Below are positions 24,903 to 34,084 of a DNA stretch of 64,000 bases, in pieces (the stretch's first letter is position 1; each line of letters opens with the position of its first letter). A model generated the notes under the pieces. It was not told where the DNA came from, ran no database searches, and was given only the letters and a program-made list of their open reading frames with translations. The DNA is taken from NCBI GenBank assembly GCA_963757125.1, contig CAVWQP010000009.1:310001-374000 (forward strand), written 5' to 3'. This DNA comes from CAVVSD01 sp963757125. GTDB taxonomy: Bacteria; Actinomycetota; Thermoleophilia; Solirubrobacterales; Solirubrobacteraceae. Position numbers and translations under genes: made by a program.

Positions 24903-26487
24903 CTAGGACTCGACGACGTCCGGAACCGCGCCGGTCGAGGAGGCCTCGATGCGGTCGCGCCCCCGGCTCTTCGCGCTGTAGAGAGCCCGGTCGGCGCTGC
25001 GCATGAGCGTCGCGCCGTCGACCGCGTCGTCGGGGAAGCAGGCGATGCCGAAGCTCGCGGTGATGGTCTGCTCGACGCCGCGGACGGTGAGCCCGTGCAT
25101 CTGCGTGCGGAGCTTCTCGGCGAGGCGGACCGCGCCGGTGCGGTCGGTGTCGGGGAGGAAGATCACGAACTCCTCGCCGCCGTTGCGGCCGGCGAAGTCG
25201 CCCGCGCGCAGGACGTCGCGCAGCCGGGTCCCGAAGGCGGCGAGGACCTCGTCGCCGCGGTCGTGGCCGTAGGTGTCGTTGATCGCCTTGAAGTGGTCGA
25301 GGTCGAGGAGGACCACGGAGAGCGGGGTCGAAGCTGCGCCCGGCCTGCGCGAGCATCCGCAGCAGCGTGTCGTCGACGGCGCGGCGGTTGGGCAGCCCGG
25401 TCAGCGCATCGGTCGCCGCGCGCGTCTCGGCGATCGCGAGGTTGCGCAGGTTCGCCAGCGCCGGGGAGGCCTGGGCGACCGAGTCGGCGATCCGCACGCG
25501 GTCCTCGTGCGGCAGGGACGGCTGGTGCTCGACGAGCGCCGCGCCGATGACCTCGCCGCCGACGAGCAGCGGCTGGCAGGTGGTGTCGGACGACGACGCG
25601 CCGCACAGATCGCACGACAGGACCTCGTCGCCCGCCTCGCCCTGGCTGAACGAGCGGCTCAGCCGCACCGCCATGCAGGACCGCGGGCGGGCCTCCACGA
25701 GAGCCTCGGCGAGCGGCGAGCCCTCGATGATCGGCGTGCTCGCCTCGAGACGGTCCGCGCTGTTGTTGCGGTTCAGCACGGTGATGGTCGAGTCGGGGAT
25801 CGTGCGCTCGAGGTGCGTCTTGAGGAGTCGGTGCGCCTCCGCCTGGCTGTCGGAGGCCTGGATGGCCTCGCCGAAGCGGCCCTGCAGCCTGCGCCGCGAG
25901 GTCGCGCGGCGCTCCGCCGACCGTGCGCGGTAGCCGGCCACCATGGCGGCGGCGCCGAACACGAGGCTGAGCGCGAGGATGAGCGCGGCAGGGACCCACG
26001 ACGCGCGGCGGTCCTCGGCGGCCGCCAGGACGGCCTGACGGGCCTGCAGCCGCTCGTTCGCGGCGACGAAGTCGTCGAGCACCCCGTGACGGGGCAGCGT
26101 GTCGTCGCGGAGGTGTGCGCGCCGGCCGGCGGGCGTCGGCGCGGCGACCGCGCTGTCGACCAGGTCCGACCAACGGGCGAACAGGCGGCGCTGGTCGGCG
26201 ACCGCGGCGGACTCCTGGGGGTCGTCGTCCGCGGCCGCCGCGGCGGCCGCGAGGGCGCGCCGGACGCGGATCGTGCCGGTGCGGAAGTCCTCGAAGGCCT
26301 CCTCGCGGCCGGTGACCGCGTACGCCGTCAGTGCGCCGTCGCTGCGGTTCATGTTCGAGAGCACCCTGTTGGCGACGGCGGTCTCGTGGGCGTGCAGCTC
26401 GGCGGTGACGCGCTGGGCGTGGGACGCGTAGAGCACGCTCGCCGCCATGGCGAGCACGGCGAGGAGGGTGAGGGCGACGCGTGGCAC
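24903..26487 (-). pseudogene. membrane GGDEF (diguanylate cyclase) protein, one frameshift
   Basis: The N-terminal part has two membrane spans (residues ~5-22 and ~170-190) flanking a helical CHASE3-like extracytoplasmic segment, then a GAF-like region containing CDLCGASSSDTTCQPLLVGG (short ends: CDLCG, CQPLLVGG), then TDALTGLPNRR, the start of GGDEF. The rest of the GGDEF domain (VVLLDLDHFKAINDTYGHD, RNGGEEF) is in another frame; one extra base at about 25318-25335 explains this. The intact protein would make cyclic di-GMP. The GTG start at 26487 follows AGGGGAACG. Sequencing error is as likely as decay. Confidence 0.8.
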
Positions 26488-26547
26488 CGTTCCCCTGCAG
26501 TCGGCAGGGCGAGGCCGGTCTTGAGCGCAACCCCGCCCGCCGGGCCC

Positions 26548-27042
26548 TCAGCGGTCGTCGAGCCCCGCCGCGATGGCAAGCGCCGCGCGCTCCTGCGCCG
26601 CGTAGGTCGCGCGGAGCTCCCCGACGACGTCGGGGCCCTCGGCGGTCAGCGGCGGCGGGTGCGCGGCGAGCAGCGCACGGATCTGCGCGCCCAGCTCCTC
26701 GCCGCCGATCGCGTCGGCGAGGCCGACGAGCGCGTCCGCGCGCACGCGGGCGCCGTCGACGAAGGAGCCGATCACCGTCTCGCGCGCCAGCGGCGCGCGG
26801 CCGAAGACGCGGGCGTGCATCACCGCCGGGTTGACCGCGTGCGGCCGGATGAGCGCACGGCGCTCGTCCTCGGTGAGGCCGGCGGCGGCCGCGAGGTGGT
26901 CGATCGCCCGCGTGATGCCCTGGGCGTCGACGGGCAGCGACGCCTGCAGCTCGGGCGTCAGCGCCGTCAGCAGCGCCTCGTGCTCGTCGGCTGCCTCGGT
27001 GAGGAGCCCCTCGACACGGGCGCGGTGCGTCGTCGCGGCCAT
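26548..27042 (-). CDS. hypothetical protein, helical, unknown function
   Basis: A 164-residue, Ala-rich protein that looks almost wholly alpha-helical, with several Leu/Ala heptad-like stretches (EALLTALTPELQASL, ALIRPHAVNPAVM). It has no signal peptide, membrane segment or recognised motif. I do not know its family. Its ATG at 27042 is 42 nt from the divergent MetE/UROD-like gene, so the two may share a promoter region. Codon use is like that of its neighbours. Confidence 0.6.
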   Translation of the reverse strand: MAATTHRARVEGLLTEAADEHEALLTALTPELQASLPVDAQGITRAIDHLAAAAGLTEDERRALIRPHAVNPAVMHARVFGRAPLARETVIGSFVDGARVRADALVGLADAIGGEELGAQIRALLAAHPPPLTAEGPDVVGELRATYAAQERAALAIAAGLDDR

Positions 27043-27083
27043 GCGGGCACGGTAGGCCGCCGGCGTCCGGCACACTCCCGCGC

Positions 27084-28139
27084 ATGCCACGCGTCGAGAG
27101 CGAGATGCTGCTGGTCGGGAGCCTCCCCGTCAGCACCACGGAGGAGGCGTTCCGGTCGGGCGCCGAGATGTTCGGGGACATGGTGTTCGCCCTCCCCGAC
27201 GGAGAGACCGGCCCGCGCACCGCCTGGGTGTCCTACGAGCGCGAGGGTCTCGCGCGGACCAACCCCGGCGTCGCCGTCGTGAAGGAGACGGAGTCGCCGA
27301 CCGGGCGCCCGCGCCACGCGTACGAGACGCCGATCTTCGCGGTGAAGGAGGGCGTCACCGAGCTGCACTGGGACACCTGGCCGCGGATCGACGACGCCAT
27401 CGCGTCCTACGCCGAGTTCGTCCGGCTGCGCGACGAGGGCGTCATCCCGCCGGGCGTGCGCTTCCAGGTCGGGCTGCCGTTCCCGTCGAGTGCGCTGAAC
27501 GCCTTCAAGGACGACTTCGGCCGCGACTACCCGATCGCCGAGCGGGGCTTCGTGGAGCTCGCCGGCCGTGAGCTCGCGCGCCTCACCGACGCGATCCCGC
27601 ACGAGGACCTGGCGATCCAGTGGGACCTCGCGTACGAGGTCCAGGACATCGAGGGCGTCCTGGCCTGGACGTCAGACGGCGCGTGGGAGCGCTACACCGG
27701 CCCGGTCTCGCAGCTGACCCCGCAGATCCCCGAGGACGTGCTCGTCGGCTACCACCTCTGCTACGGCACGTTCCCCGAGTGGCCCATGTACGAGGCGCAG
27801 GACTACAGCGTCCTCGTGCGCATGGCGAACCACGCCGTCGCCAGCTCGGGCCGGCCCGTCGACTGGCTGCACATGGCCGGGCCGCGCTACCTGCGCAGCG
27901 AGGACGACCGCTTCTTCCGCCCGCTCACCGACCTCGACGTGGGCGACACCCGCGTGTTCCTCGGGATCGTGCTGCCGCTCGACGGCATCCCCGGCCTGAA
28001 GCGCCGGCACGCGACGGCGTCCAAGTACCTCGACGACTTCGGCGTGGCGATGTACTGCGGGTTCGGGCGCCAGCCGGGCGCGGACGGCCAGGAGACGATG
28101 CGCGACCACCGCGAGACGATCCGGTCGGTCAGGGGCTGA
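27084..28139 (+). CDS. MetE/UROD-like TIM-barrel protein, function unknown
   Basis: A 351-residue protein conserved in actinobacteria but without a clear name. The N-terminus (EMLLVGSLPVSTTEEAFR) recalls the HVGSLPR strand of MetE-type barrels. FALPDGETGPRTAWV, RFQVGLPFPSSAL, AIQWDLAYEVQD and LVGYHLCYGTFPEWPM follow. HLCYG sits where MetE carries its HxC zinc ligands, so a zinc-thiol barrel is a reasonable inference. No methyltransferase activity is shown. A truncated copy lies at 6018-6347. Its last 11 nt overlap the convergent PhoD-like gene. Confidence 0.75.
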   Translation: MPRVESEMLLVGSLPVSTTEEAFRSGAEMFGDMVFALPDGETGPRTAWVSYEREGLARTNPGVAVVKETESPTGRPRHAYETPIFAVKEGVTELHWDTWPRIDDAIASYAEFVRLRDEGVIPPGVRFQVGLPFPSSALNAFKDDFGRDYPIAERGFVELAGRELARLTDAIPHEDLAIQWDLAYEVQDIEGVLAWTSDGAWERYTGPVSQLTPQIPEDVLVGYHLCYGTFPEWPMYEAQDYSVLVRMANHAVASSGRPVDWLHMAGPRYLRSEDDRFFRPLTDLDVGDTRVFLGIVLPLDGIPGLKRRHATASKYLDDFGVAMYCGFGRQPGADGQETMRDHRETIRSVRG

Positions 28140-29769
28140 GCGCGCGCTCGAAGGCCGTCTCGAGGCGGCCACCCTCGTCGGCGACCGCCTCGATCCGCAC
28201 GCTGGAGCGGTCGCCGTCGAGCGTGAGCGTCCCGATCTGGTTCGCGAACGCCGGGCGCTCGACGACGCGCCAGTCGATCGGGAGCGGGGGGACGCGGGCG
28301 GCGCGGGCCAGCCTGCGCGCGATGCGCTCACCGAGCTTCGAGTGCCCGAAGGCGAGGATCCGCAGCTCGTGCGGCGCGAGCTCCTTGCGGAAGGCCGAGC
28401 AGACGACCTGCCACGCCGGGCTCCGGCGCTCGGCCGGCGCCCGGTGGCCGACCTCCGCGACGTAGCAGTGGTGCACGTCGCCGGAGAGCATCACGATCGA
28501 GGACGGCGCCGGGCCCTCGCGTCCGCGCGCGACGTCGTCCAGCAGCCCGGCGAGGCGGCGGAACGTGTCGCCGAAGGACGCCCAGTGGTCCATGACGGCG
28601 ATGCGGCGGAGCCGCTCGCCCGCGACGGCGCCCAGCCGGCCCCACGCACCGTCGGTCAGCGCCTCGTCGAACGCCTCGACGTGGTGGAGCCCGGGAGCCA
28701 GGAGGAACGGCACGGAGCTGGCGAGCAGCAGGTGCTGCGCCGGGCGCCGCGCCTGCTCGCGGATCCACTCCCACTCGTCGTCGCGGATCAGGCGCCGACG
28801 TCCGGGGGTGACGTCCCTGCCTGCACGCGAGTCGATGACGATCAGCCGCGAGTCGCCCACGTCGCGCGCGAAGCTCCAGCGGCTGTGGCCGCTCTGGCGT
28901 CCCTCCGTGTCCATGTGCGAGGCCAGCAGCTCCGCGGCGTCGCCGGCCTCCCGGACCTCGCGGAGCAGCTCGGAGTGCTCGAGCTCCGCCGGCGAGAGGT
29001 TGCCGAGGTGCTGGAACACCCAGTAGGCCGCGAGTCCGGACCGGATGTGGTGGTCGAACCACGGCTCGGCGTTCATCTCGTCCAGCCAGCCCTGTGAGAT
29101 CCGCCATTCGGCGTGGATCTCGTGGTCGTCGAACACCATCGTCACCGGGACCGTGGAGAACAGCCAGCGGATGGCAGGGTCCGACCACGCCTCCCGGTAC
29201 GCCATGGCGTACTCGCGGAAGTCGGCCAGCTCGTCGTCCGGCGCGCCGGGCGGCCGGTCGCGCGCCGCGATCTGCTCGCTGAGCGCCGGTGACGGCTCGT
29301 CGGCGTAGATCTGGTCGCCGAGCATGAGGAGCATGTCGGGGCACGCCGCGGCGCCGCCGCGCTCGGCGAGCCGCAGCGCGTAGGCGCGCAGCGCATCGAC
29401 GCCCTGTCCGTCCGGGTGCTCGTCCGCGCGCAGGACGTAGGGCGGCACGTGCGGACGCGTGATGCGACAGGACCCGAAGACGACGTCGAGCGCCCGGCGC
29501 GGATCGGCGAACCGGATCGTGCTCGGCGGGAATGCGGCGGACTCCGCGGGCCAGACGATCGTCCCGTCGAGGCGGACCTCGTACGGCACGTCGCCGTCCT
29601 CCGGGCTTCCCTGCACCGCGACGAGCGCGAAGTGCAGGCCGTCGACGCACCAGGTCCGCGCGCGAGCGCCGAGGATCTCGACCTCGCACGCGACATCGGT
29701 CTGCACCCAGAAGGTCGCAACGCCTTGGTCGACGTAGCGCAGCATCGGGCCGAGGACGAGCGAAGGCAT
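28129..29769 (-). CDS. PhoD-like alkaline phosphatase family protein
   Basis: A 546-residue metallophosphatase-like protein. The family pattern is present: VFGSCR near residue 115, MLMLGDQIYADE with the metal-binding Asp near 165, VTMVFDDHEIHAEW near 240, VIDSRAGRDVT, and SGDVHHCYVAEVG near residue 440 with metal His residues. No signal peptide is visible, unlike secreted PhoD, so a cytosolic phosphodiesterase or phosphatase is likely. The chosen ATG is at 29769. It diverges from the CoA-ligase-like gene, with a palindrome in between. Confidence 0.85.
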   Translation of the reverse strand: MPSLVLGPMLRYVDQGVATFWVQTDVACEVEILGARARTWCVDGLHFALVAVQGSPEDGDVPYEVRLDGTIVWPAESAAFPPSTIRFADPRRALDVVFGSCRITRPHVPPYVLRADEHPDGQGVDALRAYALRLAERGGAAACPDMLLMLGDQIYADEPSPALSEQIAARDRPPGAPDDELADFREYAMAYREAWSDPAIRWLFSTVPVTMVFDDHEIHAEWRISQGWLDEMNAEPWFDHHIRSGLAAYWVFQHLGNLSPAELEHSELLREVREAGDAAELLASHMDTEGRQSGHSRWSFARDVGDSRLIVIDSRAGRDVTPGRRRLIRDDEWEWIREQARRPAQHLLLASSVPFLLAPGLHHVEAFDEALTDGAWGRLGAVAGERLRRIAVMDHWASFGDTFRRLAGLLDDVARGREGPAPSSIVMLSGDVHHCYVAEVGHRAPAERRSPAWQVVCSAFRKELAPHELRILAFGHSKLGERIARRLARAARVPPLPIDWRVVERPAFANQIGTLTLDGDRSSVRIEAVADEGGRLETAFERALSP

Positions 29770-29797
29770 CGGGGCACCGTAGTGGCGTCGGCGAAGA

Positions 29798-29815
29798 TCA
29801 GTACCCGTGTACTGA
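29798..29815. promoter_or_regulatory. perfect palindrome between divergent genes, candidate operator
   Basis: TCAGTAC-CCGT-GTACTGA is a perfect 7+7 bp inverted repeat, 28 nt from the PhoD-like start (29769) and 34 nt from the ligase-like start (29850). It is relatively AT-rich for this DNA. The position fits a repressor operator; the cognate regulator is not identifiable in the window. Confidence 0.55.
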
Positions 29816-29849
29816 CGACGCGCGTGCCCGCGCACGGGAGGGTGATGCC

Positions 29850-31088
29850 ATGGCCACGACCACCCACACGAACCCAGTCATCTACGACGCCGTGGAGACC
29901 GTCTCGCGCGACCAGCTCGCGACCCTCCAGCTCGGTCGTCTGCGGGAGGTCGTGCGGCGCCGCGGCATCGACGCCCGCGTCGACTCGCTCGACGACCTGC
30001 GCGACCTCCCGTTCACCACGAAGGAGGATCTGCGCGCCCACTACCCGCTCGGGATGATGCTCGTCTCGCAGGACCGCCTCGTCCGCCTGCACTCCTCGAG
30101 CGGCACGAGCGGGAAGCCGACCATCGTCGGTCACACGTTCGGCGACCTCGACGTGTGGGCCGACATCATGGCCCGCAGCCTCGCGGCGGCCGGCGTCGGT
30201 CGCGGCACGGTCCTCCACAACGCGTACGGCTACGGCCTGACGACCGGCGGCTTCGGCTTCCAGCAGGGCGCGGAGCTGCTCGGCGCGACCGTCGTGCCGG
30301 CAGCGGGCGCGAGCGTCGACCTGCAGATGCAGCTCCTGCAGGACCTGCGCACGCAGGTGCTCTGCTGCACCCCCTCCTTCGCCGTGCAGATCGCCGAGGC
30401 GGCTCACGCGGGCGGGATCGAGCTCGCGCTCCAGGTCGGGATCTTCGGCGGCGAGATGTGGACCCCGGCGTTGCGCCACCGCCTCGAGGCGGATCTCGGC
30501 ATCCCCGCGCTGAACACCTACGGGCTCAGCGAGGTCATCGGCCCGGGCGTCGCACAGGAGTGCCTCGTCGGCCGCGACGGCGCGCACGTCAACGAGGACC
30601 ACTTCCTCGTCGAGGTCGTCGACCCCGGCACGGATCGGCCGGTGGCCCCGGGCGAGCTGGGCGAGCTCGTCATCACGACGCTGACCCGCGAGGCGATGCC
30701 GCTCGTCCGCTACCGCACGAGCGACATCACCTCGCTCACCGTCGAGCCCTGCGTCTGCGGGCGCACGACCGCCCGCATGGCGCCCGTCGTGGGCCGTCGC
30801 CGCGACGAGCTGGAGGCCGGCGGGGCGCGCTTCTTCCCGTCGCAGGTCGAGACCGTGCTCGTCGAGGACCCCGCCGTCGCCCTGGACTACCAGCTCGTCG
30901 TCGAGGCCGATCGCGTGACGGTGCACTGCGAGCCGCTCGACGCCGCCACGGACCACGCCGACCTCGGCGCCCGGCTGCGCGTCGCCATGCGCGAGGCGCT
31001 CGGGACGGACGTGGTCATCGTCGTCGAGGCGCCCGGCACGGAGCCCCGTACGCCAGGAAAGGCGGTCCGGGTGTTGGACGAGCGGTGA
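29850..31088 (+). CDS. phenylacetate-CoA ligase-like adenylate-forming enzyme
   Basis: A 412-residue member of the PaaK family: the phosphate loop HSSSGTSGKPT near residue 85, NAYGYGLTTGGFGFQQGAELLG, IFGGEMWTPALRHRLE, NTYGLSEVIGPGVA, and VRYRTSDIT with the C-terminal GRRRDEL linker and lid. It would activate an aryl or alkyl carboxylic acid to its CoA thioester with ATP. Compared with PaaK (about 435 residues), the N-terminal HAYxxVPxYR helix (about 15 residues) is missing between residues 35 and 45. The divergent promoter has a palindrome. Confidence 0.88.
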   Translation: MATTTHTNPVIYDAVETVSRDQLATLQLGRLREVVRRRGIDARVDSLDDLRDLPFTTKEDLRAHYPLGMMLVSQDRLVRLHSSSGTSGKPTIVGHTFGDLDVWADIMARSLAAAGVGRGTVLHNAYGYGLTTGGFGFQQGAELLGATVVPAAGASVDLQMQLLQDLRTQVLCCTPSFAVQIAEAAHAGGIELALQVGIFGGEMWTPALRHRLEADLGIPALNTYGLSEVIGPGVAQECLVGRDGAHVNEDHFLVEVVDPGTDRPVAPGELGELVITTLTREAMPLVRYRTSDITSLTVEPCVCGRTTARMAPVVGRRRDELEAGGARFFPSQVETVLVEDPAVALDYQLVVEADRVTVHCEPLDAATDHADLGARLRVAMREALGTDVVIVVEAPGTEPRTPGKAVRVLDER

Positions 31089-31098
31089 CACTGAGAGG

Positions 31099-32070
31099 AT
31101 GCACGCCGTGGCCGATCCCTTCGCCGCGCTGACCGCCGAGGAGCGCGAGCTCCTGCGCGCGGCACCGCGACCGGACTGGGTCGAGCCCATGAAGGCGGTG
31201 CTCACCGACGAGCGCTTCTCGCGCGACGACTGGGTCTACGAGCGCAAGTTCGACGGCATCCGCTGCCTCGCGTTCAAGGCGGACAAGGTCGTGCGTCTGA
31301 GATCGCGCAACGACCTCAGCCTCAACGGCCGCTTCCCCGAGGTCGCCGCGTCGCTGGAGGCGGACCCCGTCGGCGACGTCGTCCTCGACGGCGAGGTGGT
31401 CGCCTTCGCCGGCTCGCAGACGAGCTTCGCGCGCCTGCAGCAGCGCGGCGACCACGCGGTCCGGGTCTTCTTCTACGTCTTCGACGTGCTGCACCTCGCG
31501 GGGCACGACACGACCGCGCTGCCGCTGCGCACGCGCAAGCGGCTGCTGCGCCATCTGCGCCTCGACGACCCGATCCGCCTCGCGACGCACCGCAACCGCG
31601 AGGGCGAGGCGTACTACCGCCACGCCTGCGAGCACGGCTGGGAGGGGCTGATCGCCAAGCGCGCCGACGCGCCGTACACGCACGGGCGTTCGCGCGACTG
31701 GCTGAAGTTCAAGTGCTCGGCCGAGCAGGAGCTCGTCATCGGCGGCTGGACCGCGCCCCGCGGCAGCCGCACCGACCTCGGCGCGCTGCTGCTCGGCTAC
31801 TACGACGGCGACCGGCTGCGCTACGCAGGCAAGGTCGGCACCGGCTTCACGCAGGCGACGCTGCGCGACCTCGCCGCGCGGCTGGCCCCGCTGCGCCGCG
31901 ACCGCGCGCCCTTCGCCGACGAGCTGCGCATGAAGGACGCGACCTGGGTCGAGCCCGAGCTCGTCGCGCAGGTCGGCTTCTCGGAGTGGACGCGCGACGG
32001 GCGGCTGCGCCACCCGCGCTTCCTCGGACTCCGCGAGGACAAGGCCGCGAGGGAGGTGGTGCGGGAGTGA
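31099..32070 (+). CDS. ATP-dependent DNA ligase (LigD ligase-domain type)
   Basis: A 323-residue stand-alone LigD-like ligase. The nucleotidyltransferase motifs are ordered normally: YERKFDGIR with the adenylated Lys (motif I) near residue 50, RSRNDLSLNGRFPE (Ia), VLDGEVVAF (III), FYVFDVL (IIIa), WEGLIAKRADAPY (IV) and DWLKFKC (V). An OB fold follows (LVIGGWTAPRGSRTDLGALLLGYYDG, ends quoted: LVIGGWT, LLLGYYDG). It seals breaks in non-homologous end joining. Its stop overlaps the polymerase GTG (GTGA), forming a split LigD operon; Ku and the nuclease domain are absent from the window. Confidence 0.92.
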   Translation: MHAVADPFAALTAEERELLRAAPRPDWVEPMKAVLTDERFSRDDWVYERKFDGIRCLAFKADKVVRLRSRNDLSLNGRFPEVAASLEADPVGDVVLDGEVVAFAGSQTSFARLQQRGDHAVRVFFYVFDVLHLAGHDTTALPLRTRKRLLRHLRLDDPIRLATHRNREGEAYYRHACEHGWEGLIAKRADAPYTHGRSRDWLKFKCSAEQELVIGGWTAPRGSRTDLGALLLGYYDGDRLRYAGKVGTGFTQATLRDLAARLAPLRRDRAPFADELRMKDATWVEPELVAQVGFSEWTRDGRLRHPRFLGLREDKAAREVVRE

Positions 32071-32969
32071 GCCCGACCGTGAAGGCGGGGCGCCGCGAGG
32101 TCCCGGTCAGCAGCCCCGACCGCGTCGTGTTCGACGGCGCCGGGCTCACGAAGCTCGATCTCGCGCGCTACTACGCGGACGTCGCCGACGCGATGGTGCC
32201 CCACGTGCGCGACCGCCCGCTGGCGCTGCACACGTTCCCCAAGGGCGTCGGCGGCGAGGGCTACTTCGCCAAGAACGAGCCGCGTCACTTCCCCGACTGG
32301 ATCGCCGGCGTCGACGTGCCCAAGCGCGAGGGCGGCACGATCCACCAGGTCCTCGCCAACGACGCGGCGACGCTCGTCTACCTGGCCGGGCAGAACGCGG
32401 TCGCGCTGCACGTCTGGACGAGCCGGGCGGACCGCCTCGAGCGCCCGGACCGCCTCGTGTTCGACCTCGACCCGACCGTGCAGGACTTCGCGGAGGTGCG
32501 GGCCGCGGCCCGCGAGGCGGGGGAGCTGCTGCGCGACATCGGCCTCGTGCCGTACACGATGACGACGGGCTCGCGCGGGCTGCACGTGGTCGCGCCGCTG
32601 CAGCGTCGCGCCGACTACGAGGAGGTGCACGCGTTCGGCAGGGCGGTGGCCGATCGTCTCGCGTCCGAGCACCCGGACCGGCTGACGAGCGAGTTCCGTC
32701 GCGAGAAGCGCGGCGACCGCATCTACCTCGACATGAACCGCAACGCGTACGGCCAGCACGCGATCGCCGCGTACTCCCCGCGCGCGCTGCCGAACGCCCC
32801 GGTCGCCACGCCGCTGGAGTGGGACGAGCTGGACGACCCGAAGCTCGACCCCCAGGGCTGGTCGATCACCACCGTCCTCGAGCGGCTGGCCGATCGCGGA
32901 GGCGATCCGTGGGCCGGGATCGCCGGCGACGCGCGCGCGCTCGGCGGTCCGCGCAAGGCGCTGGGCTAG
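32067..32969 (+). CDS. LigD polymerase/primase domain protein
   Basis: A 300-residue stand-alone archaeo-eukaryotic-primase-type polymerase as found in LigD: KLDLARYYADVADAMVPHV, HTFPKGVGGEGYFAKNEP, the catalytic acidic pair in VFDLDPT near residue 135, TTGSRGLHVVAPL near residue 170, and YLDMNRNAYGQHAIAAYSPRA (ends quoted: YLDMNRN, AAYSPRA). It fills gaps and adds ribonucleotides or nucleotides at broken ends. The GTG start at 32067 is coupled to the ligase gene; a second in-frame GTG at 32079 is possible. The two proteins together replace one fused LigD. Confidence 0.92.
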   Translation: MSPTVKAGRREVPVSSPDRVVFDGAGLTKLDLARYYADVADAMVPHVRDRPLALHTFPKGVGGEGYFAKNEPRHFPDWIAGVDVPKREGGTIHQVLANDAATLVYLAGQNAVALHVWTSRADRLERPDRLVFDLDPTVQDFAEVRAAAREAGELLRDIGLVPYTMTTGSRGLHVVAPLQRRADYEEVHAFGRAVADRLASEHPDRLTSEFRREKRGDRIYLDMNRNAYGQHAIAAYSPRALPNAPVATPLEWDELDDPKLDPQGWSITTVLERLADRGGDPWAGIAGDARALGGPRKALG

Positions 32970-32971
32970 TC

Positions 32972-33985
32972 GTGCGGTCGATCGTCCTCATGGTGGTGAC
33001 ATCGGCCGTCCTCGCGCTCGGCGCATCACCGGCGGCCGCGATCTCCGTCACCTGGGGCGGCGACACGACGCTGGGCTCCTCCTACGGGCTGCCCCCGGAC
33101 CAGGGCTGGCCGCAGCTCTCACCCGTCGCCGACGTCCTGCGCCGGGCCGATCTCGCGGCGGTGAACCTCGAGGGCACCTTCGCGCCGGGCGGCGCCTCGA
33201 AGTGCGCCGGGGTGACGGGGAAGGACTGCTTCGCGTTCCAGGCGCCGGCGGCGAACGCGACGACGCTGCGCCGTGCGGGCGTCGACGTCGTGAACCTCGC
33301 CAACAACCACGCCTTCGACTTCGGCCCGCTCGGCTACGGGGGCACGCGGCGCGCGCTGACCGCCGCGCGGGTCGGCTTCGTCGGCGCACCGGGCGAGATC
33401 CGCGTGGTGACGGTCGTGGGCCAGAAGGTCGCGCTGCTGGGCTTCGCCTCCTACCGCTGGACGTCTCCGATCAACGATCCGCTGCGGGTCGCGTCGCTCG
33501 TCCACGAGGCGTCCGCGATGGCCGAGATCGTCATCGTCTTCTTCCACGGAGGCGCCGAGGGCTCCGACAAGGGCCGCGTCCCCTACGGCCACGAGCAGGC
33601 CTACGGCGAGGACCGCGGCAATCTCCGCGAGTTCACGCACGTCGCCGTCGACGCCGGCGCCGACCTCGTCCTGGGCTCGGGACCACACGTCCTGCGCGGC
33701 ATGGAGCGCTACCGCGACCGGCTCATCGCGTACTCGCTCGGCAACCTCGCAGGCTGGAAGAACTTCGGCACCGGCGGCGCGTCGTCGCTCAGCGCGCTGC
33801 TGACCGTGCAGCTGTCGCCCCGCGGGGTGCCGATCGGCGGCGCAGTGACGTCGCTGCGGCTGGACCGCACCGGCGTCCCGCACCGCGACCCGTCGGGTGC
33901 GGCCGAATCGGCGATGCGCCGGCTGAGCGTCGCCGACTTCGGGCGCAGGGCGACGTGGTTCTCGCGCGGCAGACCGCGCTCCTGA
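32972..33985 (+). CDS. CapA family (poly-gamma-glutamate capsule-type) protein, exported
   Basis: A 337-residue protein with a signal peptide (VRSIVLMVVTSAVLALGASPAAA) followed by a CapA metallophosphatase-like fold: VTWGGDTTLG, AAVNLEGTF, VVNLANNHAFDFG, VFFHGGAEG and VLGSGPHVLRGMERY. The GD, NLE, NNH and GxHxxQ-like motifs match the PGA_cap family. Members take part in poly-gamma-glutamate capsule formation or other phosphoester chemistry outside the cell; no capsule genes are nearby, so the role is open. The GTG at 32972 begins 3 nt after the LigD polymerase stop. Confidence 0.85.
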   Translation: MRSIVLMVVTSAVLALGASPAAAISVTWGGDTTLGSSYGLPPDQGWPQLSPVADVLRRADLAAVNLEGTFAPGGASKCAGVTGKDCFAFQAPAANATTLRRAGVDVVNLANNHAFDFGPLGYGGTRRALTAARVGFVGAPGEIRVVTVVGQKVALLGFASYRWTSPINDPLRVASLVHEASAMAEIVIVFFHGGAEGSDKGRVPYGHEQAYGEDRGNLREFTHVAVDAGADLVLGSGPHVLRGMERYRDRLIAYSLGNLAGWKNFGTGGASSLSALLTVQLSPRGVPIGGAVTSLRLDRTGVPHRDPSGAAESAMRRLSVADFGRRATWFSRGRPRS

Positions 33986-34084
33986 GCGCCATGCTGCCGC
34001 GAATCACCCGGATTGGATGAGGCGCGCCGACCCGCCCGGACGCGACCGTGAAGCCCCCGTATTCGGACCACAGGAGGAAACGAC

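Noticed and set aside
27669..27678. GTCAGAC inside the 27084-28139 gene, resembling the GntR operator
   Set aside because: Only the GTCAGAC core matches, it lies within the coding sequence, and it is far from any start.
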